A DNA stretch of 46,089 nt, from assembly GCA_945888475.1 (NCBI GenBank), contig CAMDAB010000013.1, positions 1-46,089 of the forward strand. The letters run 5' to 3'. Under the pieces are notes generated by a model. That model was not told the DNA's origin and made no database searches. It was given only the letters and a program-made list of their open reading frames with translations. Origin of the DNA: Saprospira grandis DSM 2844 (GTDB taxonomy: Bacteria > Bacteroidota > Bacteroidia > Chitinophagales > Saprospiraceae). Below are positions 31,217 to 39,793 of this stretch, one piece after another; position 1 is the stretch's first letter; each line of letters opens with the position of its first letter. The position numbers and the translations under genes are program-made.

Positions 31217-33070
31217 ATGAAAACAAAAGAGGATATCCGTATAGCATTTTCAGTTTCAGGTGCAACCATTGCCAACTGGGTAAAAACCGGGCTTATACCT
31301 GATGGAAAATCCTTTTCAAATATCGGATACAATCAAATCGTGCATGATATCAATCTAAGCGGAAAACTAACTTCAAGAGCCAACAGATTTCATAGCCAAC
31401 AAGATATTCCTGGCATAAACGCAGTTTTAAAAAGTGAAAATAAAACCCTGCTGAATCAATTGCTCCAGCTTTTTAACAAGCTGAACGCCGATAAATCATT
31501 GTCAATGCTTGCCCTCTGCCTGAGTGCATTGGAACAAAAAAAACTTATAGCACTTTCATATCCTAGCAAAAGCAGTAAAACATTTAAAATATCGGCAAAA
31601 AACGCTGCTTTTTCAACCTTTTTGTCTGAATGGGCTGCAACGAGAAAGGTTGATGAATTGGCAAATATTCTCCATGAAACTGCTCAATTTACGTTGCCCG
31701 AAAACGAAACAGATTTTTTAGGAGCAGTGTACGAATCGATGCGAAATTTGGGAGAAAAATCAAGATTGGGCGCTTTTTTTACGCCTCCTTCTTTGGTAAA
31801 TGACCTCAACATCCCTTCTTGTGCTAAGGTGCTCGACCCCTGCAGTGGAACAGGAACTATTCTGCTCAGCATAATTGACCCATTGCAGCCACCAAAAGAA
31901 ATTCACCTCAGAGATGTTGATGAACTTGCGCTGCGAATTGCCAAAGTAAATTTTGCACTTTTTTTCAACAGCACAAATGTTTTCATATCAATAAGCTGTG
32001 AAAATGCACTTAGTTGGAATTGTAATAAAAAATTCGATTTTATTGTTACCAATCCTCCCTGGGGGGCCGACTTCGATGAGCTTACAAGAACGGAGATATC
32101 CAGACATCATCCAGAATTTAAAAACGCTGACTCTTTCGATATTATCCTAAATCACGCAATTGAAAAGCTTAGCGCTAAGGGTAAACTTGTTTTTATTTTA
32201 CCTGAATCTTTTCTTTATGTTAATGCACACTTGGCAGCTCGCAGAAAAGTTTTCAAAACTGTAGCGGCAATCGACATAAGATTTTTTGGCAATGCCTTCA
32301 AGGAAGTTCAGTCTAAAGTTATCAGACTAGAGCTGGATAAATCAAAAAAAAGCTTTTTTAACGTCTGCAGAAACAATCATTGTATTGAACTTTCTGCAGA
32401 ACTGCTCGAAAAAAATAATTTCAGGCCGCCTGCAATCAATAGCCTAGCAGAAATGCAGCTGCTCAAAAAATTACTTTCAAAAAGTTCTGGTCGCCTCAGT
32501 TCCTGTACATTTGGATTGGGCATTGTAACTGGCAATAACAAAAAACATCTATTGAACGATAAGCTGATCGGAACTGAAGCAATTTTTACAGGTAAAGAAC
32601 TTCATCCATTTGCTTTTTCTGATGCACGTAAATTTATACTTTTTAACCCGAAACAGCTGCAACAGTGCGCCCCCAAAGATCTTTACAGTAACCCTAAAAT
32701 CTGTTACCGTTTTATTTCCGACAAATTGCAAATGGTCGCCGATAATAAAGGCGTTTTGGTACTGAACAGCGTCAATTTTTTTATTCCGCCTGCAAAGTAT
32801 AACCTTAAAGCACTGGCTGCTTTTTTCAACAGCCCGATTTGTAGTTTTTTGTATCAAAGGCTTTTCAATTCAGTAAAAGTATTGCGCAGTCACCTCGAAA
32901 ATATGCCTTTGCCAGATGCCTATTTCGACAATGAATCAGCTTTGGAACAATTGTATAAAAGCGCTGAAAATGGAAACGATGTGAAACAGGAACTGCACAA
33001 ACTGACCTGCCTGATTTTTGGAATTGATGAAAAAGAGTTTGATATTGTCAACATTCAATACAGCTCCTGA
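31217..33070 (+). CDS. Orphan adenine-specific DNA methylase (Eco57I/TaqI-like)
   Basis: A 617-residue protein from the ATG at 31217. The first 50 residues (KTKEDIRIAFSVSGATIANWVKTGLI) look like a winged-helix DNA-binding head. The N6-adenine methyltransferase core has RLGAFFTPPSLV, motif I VLDPCSGTGTILLS (about 203) and catalytic IVTNPPWGADFDE (about 276). From about 400 on there is a target-recognition region that ends in a TaqI-like NSVNFFIPPAKYNLKALAAFF and NSPICSFLYQRLF. No nuclease or restriction subunit is beside it, so it is either an orphan regulator or a fused type IIG-like enzyme without a visible nuclease motif. Its last 23 bp overlap the convergent ElaA gene. Confidence 0.85.
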   Translation: MKTKEDIRIAFSVSGATIANWVKTGLIPDGKSFSNIGYNQIVHDINLSGKLTSRANRFHSQQDIPGINAVLKSENKTLLNQLLQLFNKLNADKSLSMLALCLSALEQKKLIALSYPSKSSKTFKISAKNAAFSTFLSEWAATRKVDELANILHETAQFTLPENETDFLGAVYESMRNLGEKSRLGAFFTPPSLVNDLNIPSCAKVLDPCSGTGTILLSIIDPLQPPKEIHLRDVDELALRIAKVNFALFFNSTNVFISISCENALSWNCNKKFDFIVTNPPWGADFDELTRTEISRHHPEFKNADSFDIILNHAIEKLSAKGKLVFILPESFLYVNAHLAARRKVFKTVAAIDIRFFGNAFKEVQSKVIRLELDKSKKSFFNVCRNNHCIELSAELLEKNNFRPPAINSLAEMQLLKKLLSKSSGRLSSCTFGLGIVTGNNKKHLLNDKLIGTEAIFTGKELHPFAFSDARKFILFNPKQLQQCAPKDLYSNPKICYRFISDKLQMVADNKGVLVLNSVNFFIPPAKYNLKALAAFFNSPICSFLYQRLFNSVKVLRSHLENMPLPDAYFDNESALEQLYKSAENGNDVKQELHKLTCLIFGIDEKEFDIVNIQYSS

Positions 33071-33506
33071 TCATCTCCGTATGCGGAATTCCATCTTCGA
33101 GATATTCTTTTCCGGTTGATTCAAATTCAAGTGAACTGTAAAATTTCAACAAATAGGTCTGTGCTGATATTTTTATATCCACTTTTCCGAAAATGCTTTC
33201 ACAGGCCTTAATCGATTCGATCATCAGCAATCTGCCAATTCCGCTATTCCTGACTGCACTTGATGTGATGACCCGGCCTATTGAAATGTAATTCTCGTAA
33301 GAAATTCCCTTAGGGACAATGCGGGAATAAGCGACAAGTACGTTGTTTTCATCGAAACACATGAGATGATAACAAAAAGGATCTCTGCCGTCGAAATCGA
33401 CATAGGGACAATTTTGTTCCAGCACAAAAACTTCCTGACGGAGCTTTCCGATCTCATACAATTCCCTTAGGGTCAGTTCGTCAAAATATTTACAGGTCCA
33501 ATTCAT
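33048..33506 (-). CDS. elaA: ElaA-like GNAT N-acetyltransferase
   Basis: A 152-residue protein from the ATG at 33506 (MNWTCKYFDELT). A longer frame from 33554 is possible but would contain a TACTTTTG box (33540-33533). Motifs typical of ElaA: LRQEVFVLEQNCPYVDFDGRD near the N-terminus, SIGRVITSSAVRNSGIGRLLM, the acetyl-CoA-binding R-x-x-G-x-G/A loop (RNSGIGR), and KISAQTYLLKFYSSLEF. It transfers acetyl from acetyl-CoA to an unknown acceptor. It is convergent with and overlaps the DNA methylase by 23 bp, and its start lies 54 bp from that of the divergent leucine-rich-repeat gene. Confidence 0.9.
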   Translation of the reverse strand: MNWTCKYFDELTLRELYEIGKLRQEVFVLEQNCPYVDFDGRDPFCYHLMCFDENNVLVAYSRIVPKGISYENYISIGRVITSSAVRNSGIGRLLMIESIKACESIFGKVDIKISAQTYLLKFYSSLEFESTGKEYLEDGIPHTEMIRSCIEC

Positions 33507-33560
33507 AATGCCGAATTTTACATAGATTTGCACAAAAGTACAAAATAATTCCATGTTCGA

Positions 33561-34541
33561 ATGAAAGCTTTAGATTCTGATGATATCAAAAATGAAATCC
33601 TGAGCGGCGATGAAAAACGCATAGCTTTGGCGCTAAGACGGGCAAGAGATTTTGACTTCGATGCAGATAGATTTTACGCTTCAGTGCTCGAAATCTGCAG
33701 TTTTCTTGAGCATGAAAACAAAAAACTGTACAGCCTGCCCGGACTTAAAGCGGAAATTGATGCTTATGGGCTGAGGCTAAATAATATGAATTTAAAAAGC
33801 ATACCAAGTTGTTTTTCAGCCTTGCGTGATTTAACCGTTAGGATTGACATCAGCAACAATGCGTTTTCTGAATTTCCAATTGTACTGTTGGAATTTAAGC
33901 AGCTGAAACAATTGAATCTTTCGAATAACAAGTTTACTGAGCTGCACGAAGGTTTTGCTAATTTTACCATCTTAGAAGCATTGGACATCAGCGCAAATGT
34001 TTTTGTAAAGTTACCGGCGATGCTTGCTCAGATCGAAACACTTAAGTCCTTATCTGTCAGTTGTTCAAATCTGTTATATTTTCAGCCCCCTTTGCCAAAA
34101 AATCTGGAAAAGCTCCGTGTAAATTTCACCAAAACAATTTCTTTTCCGGAAGCGCTTTATGCTTGTACTTCACTGAAAATAATTGAGTTGGAAGGCATTT
34201 CGGAACTACCCGAAGGAATTAAAAACTTTGAAAAACTTGAACTGCTTTGCATTCGCCGCGCTGGTTTGGAAACTTTGCCCGAATCAATCTCAGCATTGAC
34301 AAATCTAAAGAAATTGTCGCTCTGTAATCTACGCTTGCTGAATAAATTACCCGAGGTAGTTTTTGAGCTGCAAAACCTTGAAGAACTTGATATGAGCGGT
34401 TCTCCACTATTGGAACTACCGGCAAAACTGCGGCAGATGAAAAACCTTAAAAGCATCAATATCAGCGGCTGCAGCGATGACATCACTCTTGGGCATTGGA
34501 AAAAAAGATGTGAAAGCTGGGGGATTAAAATGGCTGACTAA
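33561..34541 (+). CDS. Leucine-rich-repeat protein
   Basis: A 326-residue cytosolic protein (no signal peptide). The N-terminal 70 residues are a charged helical part. From about 75 to 315 it has roughly ten LRRs of the pattern LxxLxLxxNxxxxLPxx, for example LKQLNLSNNKFTELHEGFAN, LEALDISANVFVKLPAML and LKKLSLCNLRLLNKLPEVV. Such repeats form a curved protein-binding surface. The partner is unknown. It is divergent from ElaA and ends 14 bp before the convergent OmpA remnant. Confidence 0.88.
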   Translation: MKALDSDDIKNEILSGDEKRIALALRRARDFDFDADRFYASVLEICSFLEHENKKLYSLPGLKAEIDAYGLRLNNMNLKSIPSCFSALRDLTVRIDISNNAFSEFPIVLLEFKQLKQLNLSNNKFTELHEGFANFTILEALDISANVFVKLPAMLAQIETLKSLSVSCSNLLYFQPPLPKNLEKLRVNFTKTISFPEALYACTSLKIIELEGISELPEGIKNFEKLELLCIRRAGLETLPESISALTNLKKLSLCNLRLLNKLPEVVFELQNLEELDMSGSPLLELPAKLRQMKNLKSINISGCSDDITLGHWKKRCESWGIKMAD

Positions 34542-34555
34542 ATTAAAATTGGCAA

Positions 34556-35299
34556 CTATTTTATAATTCTCACCTCAACCCTTCTGTTTTTTTGCTGGTC
34601 ATCTTCTTTGATAGCATTTGGGTAGAGCATTTCCCAATTTCCATAGCCCTTGGAAATAAATCTTTCTTTTGAAATTCCCTTCTCAGCCAGATAGTTGCAG
34701 ACAGTTTCAGCCCTTTGTACCGATAGTTTGTATTCCTTAGAATCGATGCTTACCGCAGGCATATTGGGCCCATTTATATGACCTGCAATTTCTATCGATC
34801 GGTGCGGGTTGTATTTCATAAAGCGGGCAATTTTGTCGCAAACGGCATAGGAACTACGATACATAACTGCTTGATCTCCATAAAAACTGATGTTTTCGAA
34901 AATCGCCTTATTACCTACAATGGCTTTTTTTAACTTAATTTCTATCTTTAAATCTTTGCCTGTTTTTTTATCAACATCAATAGTACTGAAGAAATGGTCT
35001 TTGACAAAAAAATCAATCGTTTTGACAGAATCGGGCACGGTAAAGCTGAGATTACCATTTTTGTCCGTTTTTAATGTGTCGGATTCTTCACCGTAAAAAA
35101 CAAGAATCATCGAGTCGGCAATAGTTTCTTTGGTCTGATCATCCAATAAGTTTGCGCTAATGCTAATGCGGTTTTCCGGGATAGTAAGCTTTTCATGAAA
35201 CGCTAATTTGGTGTAGCGATTTTTTCTACGACCCTCAATATTTGCATTATCAGCTAAAGGTTTGTCTTCACTGAAATTATAAACTAGGTAGGTTTCTGT
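34556..35299 (-). pseudogene. OmpA-domain protein remnant, 5'-truncated
   Basis: The open frame runs from a stop at 35302-35300 to a TAA at 34556, but there is no ATG or GTG until 35110 and only a TTG at 35146. The upstream 50 codons still read as protein (ETYLVYNFSEDKPLADNANI). The C-terminal OmpA domain is intact: IEIAGHINGPNMP in place of the usual GHTD, AETVCNYLAEKGIS and NRRVEVRIIK. A carboxypeptidase-regulatory-like domain precedes it. A signal peptide or lipobox is missing, so the original 5' end has probably been lost. The product may still be made from TTG at 35146 or ATG at 35110, but export would be doubtful. Confidence 0.6.
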
Positions 35300-35450
35300 T
35301 TAATTCAAACTCGCTTTTTGGTTACATATTTTAATTTTAGGATAATTTTTTGTCTAACTTTCTAAAAAGTCGGATCAAAATATGTTTTTTTGCACTTAAA
35401 TCGTAATTTGGTCTTGAAAAAATTGATTGTAATATAAAATCAAAAATAAA

Positions 35451-35855
35451 ATGAACTACTCTGATAAAGTAAAAGAATACCTGATCGAGCTTGGTTATCA
35501 AATCGATAAAGAAATTCCTGAAGAACATATTTTTGTCATCAGCAACGAAGACAATGCCGTAAATAATATGGTATTGGACTGTGAAGACAATCTGCTCATT
35601 ATTGAACAGAAACTGGTAGATGTAACTGTTGACAGCCCGGCCCTTTGGAAAAAAGTTTTACAGGCCAACAGATCACTCATCTACGGTGCCTATGTTTTGG
35701 ACGAAAGTGGCAAACACCTCATTTTCAGAGATACGCTGGAACTTGAAAACCTTGACATAAATGAACTGGAAGACTCGCTCAATGCACTGGCGCTTGGACT
35801 GGTTGAAAATATTGACCTTTTACTGACGATTGCAGGTGAAGAAAAAAAGTTTTAA
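35451..35855 (+). CDS. YbjN-domain small protein (Tir-chaperone-like)
   Basis: A 134-residue acidic protein without signal peptide: MNYSDKVKEYLIELGY at the start, then a mixed alpha/beta body with NNMVLDCEDNLLIIEQKLVD and a final LDINELEDSLNALAL helix. This is the pattern of the YbjN/DUF1790 family that is structurally like type III secretion chaperones; many Bacteroidota members are annotated as Tir-like chaperones. No secretion system is nearby and the partner is unknown. The ferritin gene follows after 54 bp, probably in the same transcript. Confidence 0.7.
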   Translation: MNYSDKVKEYLIELGYQIDKEIPEEHIFVISNEDNAVNNMVLDCEDNLLIIEQKLVDVTVDSPALWKKVLQANRSLIYGAYVLDESGKHLIFRDTLELENLDINELEDSLNALALGLVENIDLLLTIAGEEKKF

Positions 35856-35909
35856 ACTAACATTCGAACTAAGTGAAATTTGAGCTGTTTAGATTATTAA
35901 AAAATACTT

Positions 35910-36455
35910 ATGCTTAAAAATAACATTCAAGATGCGCTCAATGCCCAGATAAGTCTCGAGGCAAGTTCATCTGCTACTTACCTTTCAATGGCTACCTGGT
36001 GCGACCGTCAGGGATTGAGCGGTTGTGCAGCTTTTTTCTATGCACAGTCCGATGAGGAGCGTATGCACATGCTCAAAATTGTTCATTATATCAATGACAT
36101 GGATGGCTTGGCCATTATTCCACCTGTTGATAAACCAGCTTCTGAATTCGAATCCATTCAGATTATTTTCAAAATGGTTTATGAGCAAGAAAAACATGTA
36201 ACCGATTCCATCAACCGACTCATGACCCTCAGCCAGGAAGGTCACGACCATGCTACCACCGTTTTTCTGCAGTGGTATGTAGGCGAACAGCGCGAAGAGG
36301 AAGCTTTGGTTCGTGAAATTTTGGATAAAATCCGCCTTATTGGCGATGGCTCGCAAAGCCTTTATTATATAGATAAAGAATTGGAGCGTATCAATAAAGT
36401 ACGCGCTGCTGCCGAAGCTGCCGGTGCTGATGCAGGAGCAGAAGCTAAGGCTTAA
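35910..36455 (+). CDS. ftnA: Ferritin
   Basis: A 181-residue iron-storage protein of the non-haem ferritin family. The ferroxidase ligands are present: Glu17 in ISLEASSSATYL, Glu50 and His53 in SDEERMHMLK, and Glu residues in YEQEKHV and VGEQREEEALV. It would assemble into a 24-subunit cytoplasmic shell that oxidises and stores iron. The C-terminal tail is unusually Ala/Glu-rich (RAAAEAAGADAGAEAKA). It is downstream of the YbjN-like gene, and a terminator follows 23 bp after the stop. Confidence 0.95.
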   Translation: MLKNNIQDALNAQISLEASSSATYLSMATWCDRQGLSGCAAFFYAQSDEERMHMLKIVHYINDMDGLAIIPPVDKPASEFESIQIIFKMVYEQEKHVTDSINRLMTLSQEGHDHATTVFLQWYVGEQREEEALVREILDKIRLIGDGSQSLYYIDKELERINKVRAAAEAAGADAGAEAKA

Positions 36456-36478
36456 AAATTTATTTAAAAAGATAATAT

Positions 36479-36512
36479 ACGGACTGTACGCGTTAAGTGG
36501 CAGTCCGTTTTT
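36479..36512 (+). terminator. Rho-independent terminator after ferritin
   Basis: ACGGACTG (36479-36486) pairs with CAGTCCGT (36501-36508), followed by TTTTT. Confidence 0.85.
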
Positions 36513-36544
36513 AGTTCTACATTTTGCGCTGTGTGTAAAAAAAA

Positions 36545-36650
36545 CAAAGTTCGTCCATTTTTCTTTTCTTTTTTACTTTTTTCATCGCTATAAAAGTAAC
36601 AAAAAATCTACCGGAACTATAACAATACCTTTGCCAGCCGATGCGGCTTC
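36545..36650. repeat. 106-bp direct repeat, copy A
   Basis: Runs from CAAAGTTCGTCC to ATGCGGCTTC. It contains TTACTTTT and AAAAGTAA arms around CATCGC, so it can fold. Copy B is 213 bp downstream with no gaps. Confidence 0.9.
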
Positions 36651-36679
36651 GTACAGAGGGAATCGGTGCCTGCGGCGCG

Positions 36680-36700
36680 TTTTTCCAAAAGGCTTTAGCC
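36680..36700. repeat. TTTTTCCAAAAGGC module related to 20 kb island
   Basis: The sequence resembles the TTTTTCCAAACGGCTTTAACC of 20170-20190, but lies between the two 106-bp repeats, linking this locus to the repeat island. Confidence 0.65.
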
Positions 36701-36757
36701 ATAAATCATCTCAAATCGATAGATTTTTTCTCTTTTCTCCGTGTGAGCATAAAAATT

Positions 36758-36863
36758 CAAAGTTCGTCCCTTTCCCTTTTCTTTTTTACTTTTTTCATCG
36801 CTAAAAAAGTAACAAAAAATCTACCGGAACTATAACAATACCATTGCCAGCCGATGCTGCTTC
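36758..36863. repeat. 106-bp direct repeat, copy B
   Basis: Same 106 positions as copy A, ending ATGCTGCTTC; differences are scattered substitutions only. It ends 25 bp before the queA stop. Confidence 0.9.
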
Positions 36864-36888
36864 CATACGCCGCTAACTAGTATCAATC

Positions 36889-38070
36889 TTATAAAGGTAG
36901 CAACAGCGAACTATCCCCAAAACTCAGAAAGCGGTATTCATTTTCCATGGCAGCTTTGTAAACCTGCTTCCACTTGTCGCCGATGAGGGCAGAGATGAGC
37001 AGTATCAAGGTTGATTTTGGCTGATGAAAATTGGTAATGATGCCCTTACAAATTCGGAAACGGTAGCCCGGCACAATATAAATGGCGGTACTGCCCTCCA
37101 GATTTTCCAACTGATGGCTGTCCATGTATTCTAAAACAGCGGCAAGTGAGGCTTCTTTTGTAATATCGGCCTCATGCTCATAAGGAAAATACTGACTGAT
37201 CTTAAAATCCGAAATCCTGTTCTGCAAAAGCCCTACCCCAAACCAATAAAGACTTTCCAGACTGCGCATGGCAGTAGTTCCAACCGGAATAAGAGGTCCG
37301 TTATGCTGCATGATATGGACTATATTCTGCCGGCTGAAAAACATTTTCTCGGCATGCATTTCGTGCTCCAGCGCATTATCGGCACTCACGGGCTTGAAAG
37401 TACCTGCCCCCACATGCAGGGTGATAAATTCTTTGGCAAAGCCTTTGATTTCCAACTCATTCAAAACATTTTCGGTAAAATGAAGTCCGGCAGTGGGGGC
37501 AGCAACCGAGCCTTCCTCATTGGCATAAACCGTCTGATAGACTTCGCGGTCCTTTTCCGTAGCCGATCTTTTTATATAAGGAGGAATGGGCATATTGCCA
37601 ATTTCGGCTAGTATTTCTGCAAATAGGCGCGAATCGGGCCATTCGATGCAAATAATATCATTTTCGCGGTCGATCCAACTGAAACGTATGTTATTAAAAA
37701 CAATTACATCCTCTGACTTCCAGCGTTTTTTATTGCCCACCATACATTTCCAGTGAACCTTTCCCGATACGCCCATGGTTCTGATGACCGAACTAAAAGG
37801 AAAAGTTGGCTCGAGCAGAAAAATCTCTATCTGTGCGCCACTTTCTTTTTGAATTTTCAATCGGGCCTCTATCACTTTGGTCTGATTGAAAACCAGCATA
37901 GATTCGGCTGGCAGCAAGCCGGGCAATTCGTTGAAATGATAATGTCCGATTTTGTTGCCTTGCAATCTTAACAGTTTAGAACTGTCGCGCGGTTCGACCG
38001 GATAGAGCGCAATTCGCTCATCGGGCAGTTCGTAATCAAATTCGCTGATTTTTATCTCTTCAGGCAGCAT
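36889..38070 (-). CDS. queA: S-adenosylmethionine:tRNA ribosyltransferase-isomerase
   Basis: A 393-residue enzyme of queuosine synthesis that moves the ribose of SAM onto preQ1 in tRNA to form epoxyqueuosine. Motifs: FDYELPDERIALYPVEPRDSS at the N-terminus, AAPTAGLHFT, LHVGAGTFKPV, EMHAE and TNFHQPKSTLILLISAL at the C-terminus. Length exceeds the 340-350 of E. coli because of insertions, a feature of Bacteroidota members. It seems monocistronic, with a TAATTTTG box (38117-38110) upstream. Other queuosine genes are not in the window. Confidence 0.95.
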   Translation of the reverse strand: MLPEEIKISEFDYELPDERIALYPVEPRDSSKLLRLQGNKIGHYHFNELPGLLPAESMLVFNQTKVIEARLKIQKESGAQIEIFLLEPTFPFSSVIRTMGVSGKVHWKCMVGNKKRWKSEDVIVFNNIRFSWIDRENDIICIEWPDSRLFAEILAEIGNMPIPPYIKRSATEKDREVYQTVYANEEGSVAAPTAGLHFTENVLNELEIKGFAKEFITLHVGAGTFKPVSADNALEHEMHAEKMFFSRQNIVHIMQHNGPLIPVGTTAMRSLESLYWFGVGLLQNRISDFKISQYFPYEHEADITKEASLAAVLEYMDSHQLENLEGSTAIYIVPGYRFRICKGIITNFHQPKSTLILLISALIGDKWKQVYKAAMENEYRFLSFGDSSLLLPL

Positions 38071-38226
38071 TGTCTATTGTTAAAATTAAAGCATTAGCTA
38101 TTAGAAACACAAAATTATAAACTGCAATATCAAAATATAGCATTTCTGTCTAACTTTACCATATTAAAAAAAATAATACTAATTATTGTTCGTCAATACT
38201 CAGGCTATATCATTCAGACATTTTTT

Positions 38227-38865
38227 ATGCAACACATTAAAAACATTATCTTCGATCTCGGTGCTGTTTTGCTCAATTTAGACATGAATAAGACCGCCCT
38301 TGCTTTTCAGGCGCTTTTCCAAAACAGGGAGGCGCATGACATTGCACTAGGAAGGCTACAAAAAGTTGCTTTTTTTGAAAAGTTCGAGACCAATGAAATC
38401 GAAGAAAATGAATTTGTCGAAACGCTCAGCATCGCCCTCGACGGACAAATTGGCAGAGATACAATTGAAAAAGCCTGGTCTGCCATGCTGCTCGATATGC
38501 CGGCTTATCGCATCGAAATGCTGCGAGAACTAAGAGAAAAAGGTTACAAACTCTATCTCCTGAGCAATATCAACAGCATACATTTGCGCGATGTATATGC
38601 CATTGTACGCAGTGAGCACGGCGATTTAGACTTCGATGCACTATTCGATAAGCCTTATTATTCGCACCTCATCGGCAGAAGAAAACCCGATGCCGATACT
38701 TTCCGTTTTGTACTGCAGGATGCCGGAATTGATGCTGCAGAAACACTTTTTATAGATGACAATTTGGACAATGTAAACTCGGCAGAAACAATCGGCATAC
38801 ATGTTGTTCACCATGAGCCAAATTCTGATATCAGCACATTTTTAAATAATTATCTGAAACACTAA
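38227..38865 (+). CDS. HAD-superfamily hydrolase (IA type)
   Basis: A 212-residue phosphatase-like protein. Motif I is IIFDLGAVLLNLD, with the nucleophile Asp at the start and Gly where many members have a second Asp. Motif II is LLSNIN, the motif III Lys lies in GRRKPD, and motif IV is LFIDDNLDNVNSA. A helical cap occupies about residues 20-90. The substrate is unknown but the family usually hydrolyses small phosphates. The TraB/GumN gene starts 1 bp after its stop, so the two form an operon. Confidence 0.88.
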   Translation: MQHIKNIIFDLGAVLLNLDMNKTALAFQALFQNREAHDIALGRLQKVAFFEKFETNEIEENEFVETLSIALDGQIGRDTIEKAWSAMLLDMPAYRIEMLRELREKGYKLYLLSNINSIHLRDVYAIVRSEHGDLDFDALFDKPYYSHLIGRRKPDADTFRFVLQDAGIDAAETLFIDDNLDNVNSAETIGIHVVHHEPNSDISTFLNNYLKH

Positions 38866-38866
38866 T

Positions 38867-39787
38867 ATGTACAAACAAATCCAATCTGTTTTTCTGCTTT
38901 TTTTTCTTAGTCTGGTTGCTGCATCGGCCCAGGAAAAGCCAAATAATATACCCGATAAGCTCGACAATTCCCTGCTTTGGGAACTGAGCGGCAAGGGCAT
39001 TAAAAAGTCGTACATTTTTGGCACCATTCACATGATCAGTGAAAAAGATTTTTTCATGGATGACAGAACGATGAAAGCCATCAAAAAGTGTAAAAAAATG
39101 GTGATGGAAATCGACATTAGCCAGAGCTTGCAAATGGGCATTCAACTCATGGCACTTTCTGGAATGAAGGGCGGAAAAACCTTGGCCGATTTTGTTAGTG
39201 CCGAAGATTATCAAATGGTAAAAACCTATTTCCAGAAAGAAGCTAAAAGTGCCGAAGCGAAAATGCTGCCCTTCGAAATGATTGAAAAATGGAAACCTAT
39301 GTTGCTACAGTCTTTCCTGTATCAGGATATGATTGAGGGTACCATGAAATCTTATGAAATGGAATTACTCAGTATTGGCAGCGAAAGAAAAATGAAATTC
39401 GATGGCCTTGAAACGGTTGAAGACCAAGTTAATGTATTTGAAAAAATTCCCTATGCCGATCAGGCTAAAGCTTTGGTTGAACTCATCAAAGAAATAAAGA
39501 AAGATGCTAATAGCGGCAAAGCCGAATTTAAAAAACTGCTCGATTTGTACCTTGCTCAAGACATTGACGGTATGGTTGTCATGTCGGGCGAGGAATTTTT
39601 TGGCGATCTCGAAAACGGTGAGGCTGAATTATTGACGAACCGCAACCTGAAATGGATTCCCAAAATCAAGACCATGTCAAAAGAAAAGCCTACTTTCTAC
39701 GCAGTGGGTGCTGCGCATTTGGGTGGTCCAAACGGAGTAATAAGGTTGTTGATGAAAGAGGGCTATAGTCTAAAGCCGATTAAATAA
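38867..39787 (+). CDS. TraB/GumN-family exported protein
   Basis: A 306-residue protein with a signal peptide (MYKQIQSVFLLFFLSLVAASAQ). The diagnostic TraB/GumN block SYIFGTIHMISE lies near residue 48, and the second conserved motif near the end is FYAVGAAHLGGPNGVIRLL. The family includes a Tiki/TraB-like metalloprotease fold in which GxxH-type residues bind a metal, but activity in bacteria is poorly established. It is translated directly behind the HAD gene. The rest is a Lys/Glu-rich helical insert. The next gene is convergent 6 bp away. Confidence 0.85.
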   Translation: MYKQIQSVFLLFFLSLVAASAQEKPNNIPDKLDNSLLWELSGKGIKKSYIFGTIHMISEKDFFMDDRTMKAIKKCKKMVMEIDISQSLQMGIQLMALSGMKGGKTLADFVSAEDYQMVKTYFQKEAKSAEAKMLPFEMIEKWKPMLLQSFLYQDMIEGTMKSYEMELLSIGSERKMKFDGLETVEDQVNVFEKIPYADQAKALVELIKEIKKDANSGKAEFKKLLDLYLAQDIDGMVVMSGEEFFGDLENGEAELLTNRNLKWIPKIKTMSKEKPTFYAVGAAHLGGPNGVIRLLMKEGYSLKPIK

Positions 39788-39793
39788 GGAAAC

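Noticed and set aside
36424-36804. Open frame of 126 codons overlapping ferritin's end
   Set aside because: It covers the terminator and the 106-bp repeat copy A in a Phe/Lys-rich frame; composition is that of noncoding DNA.
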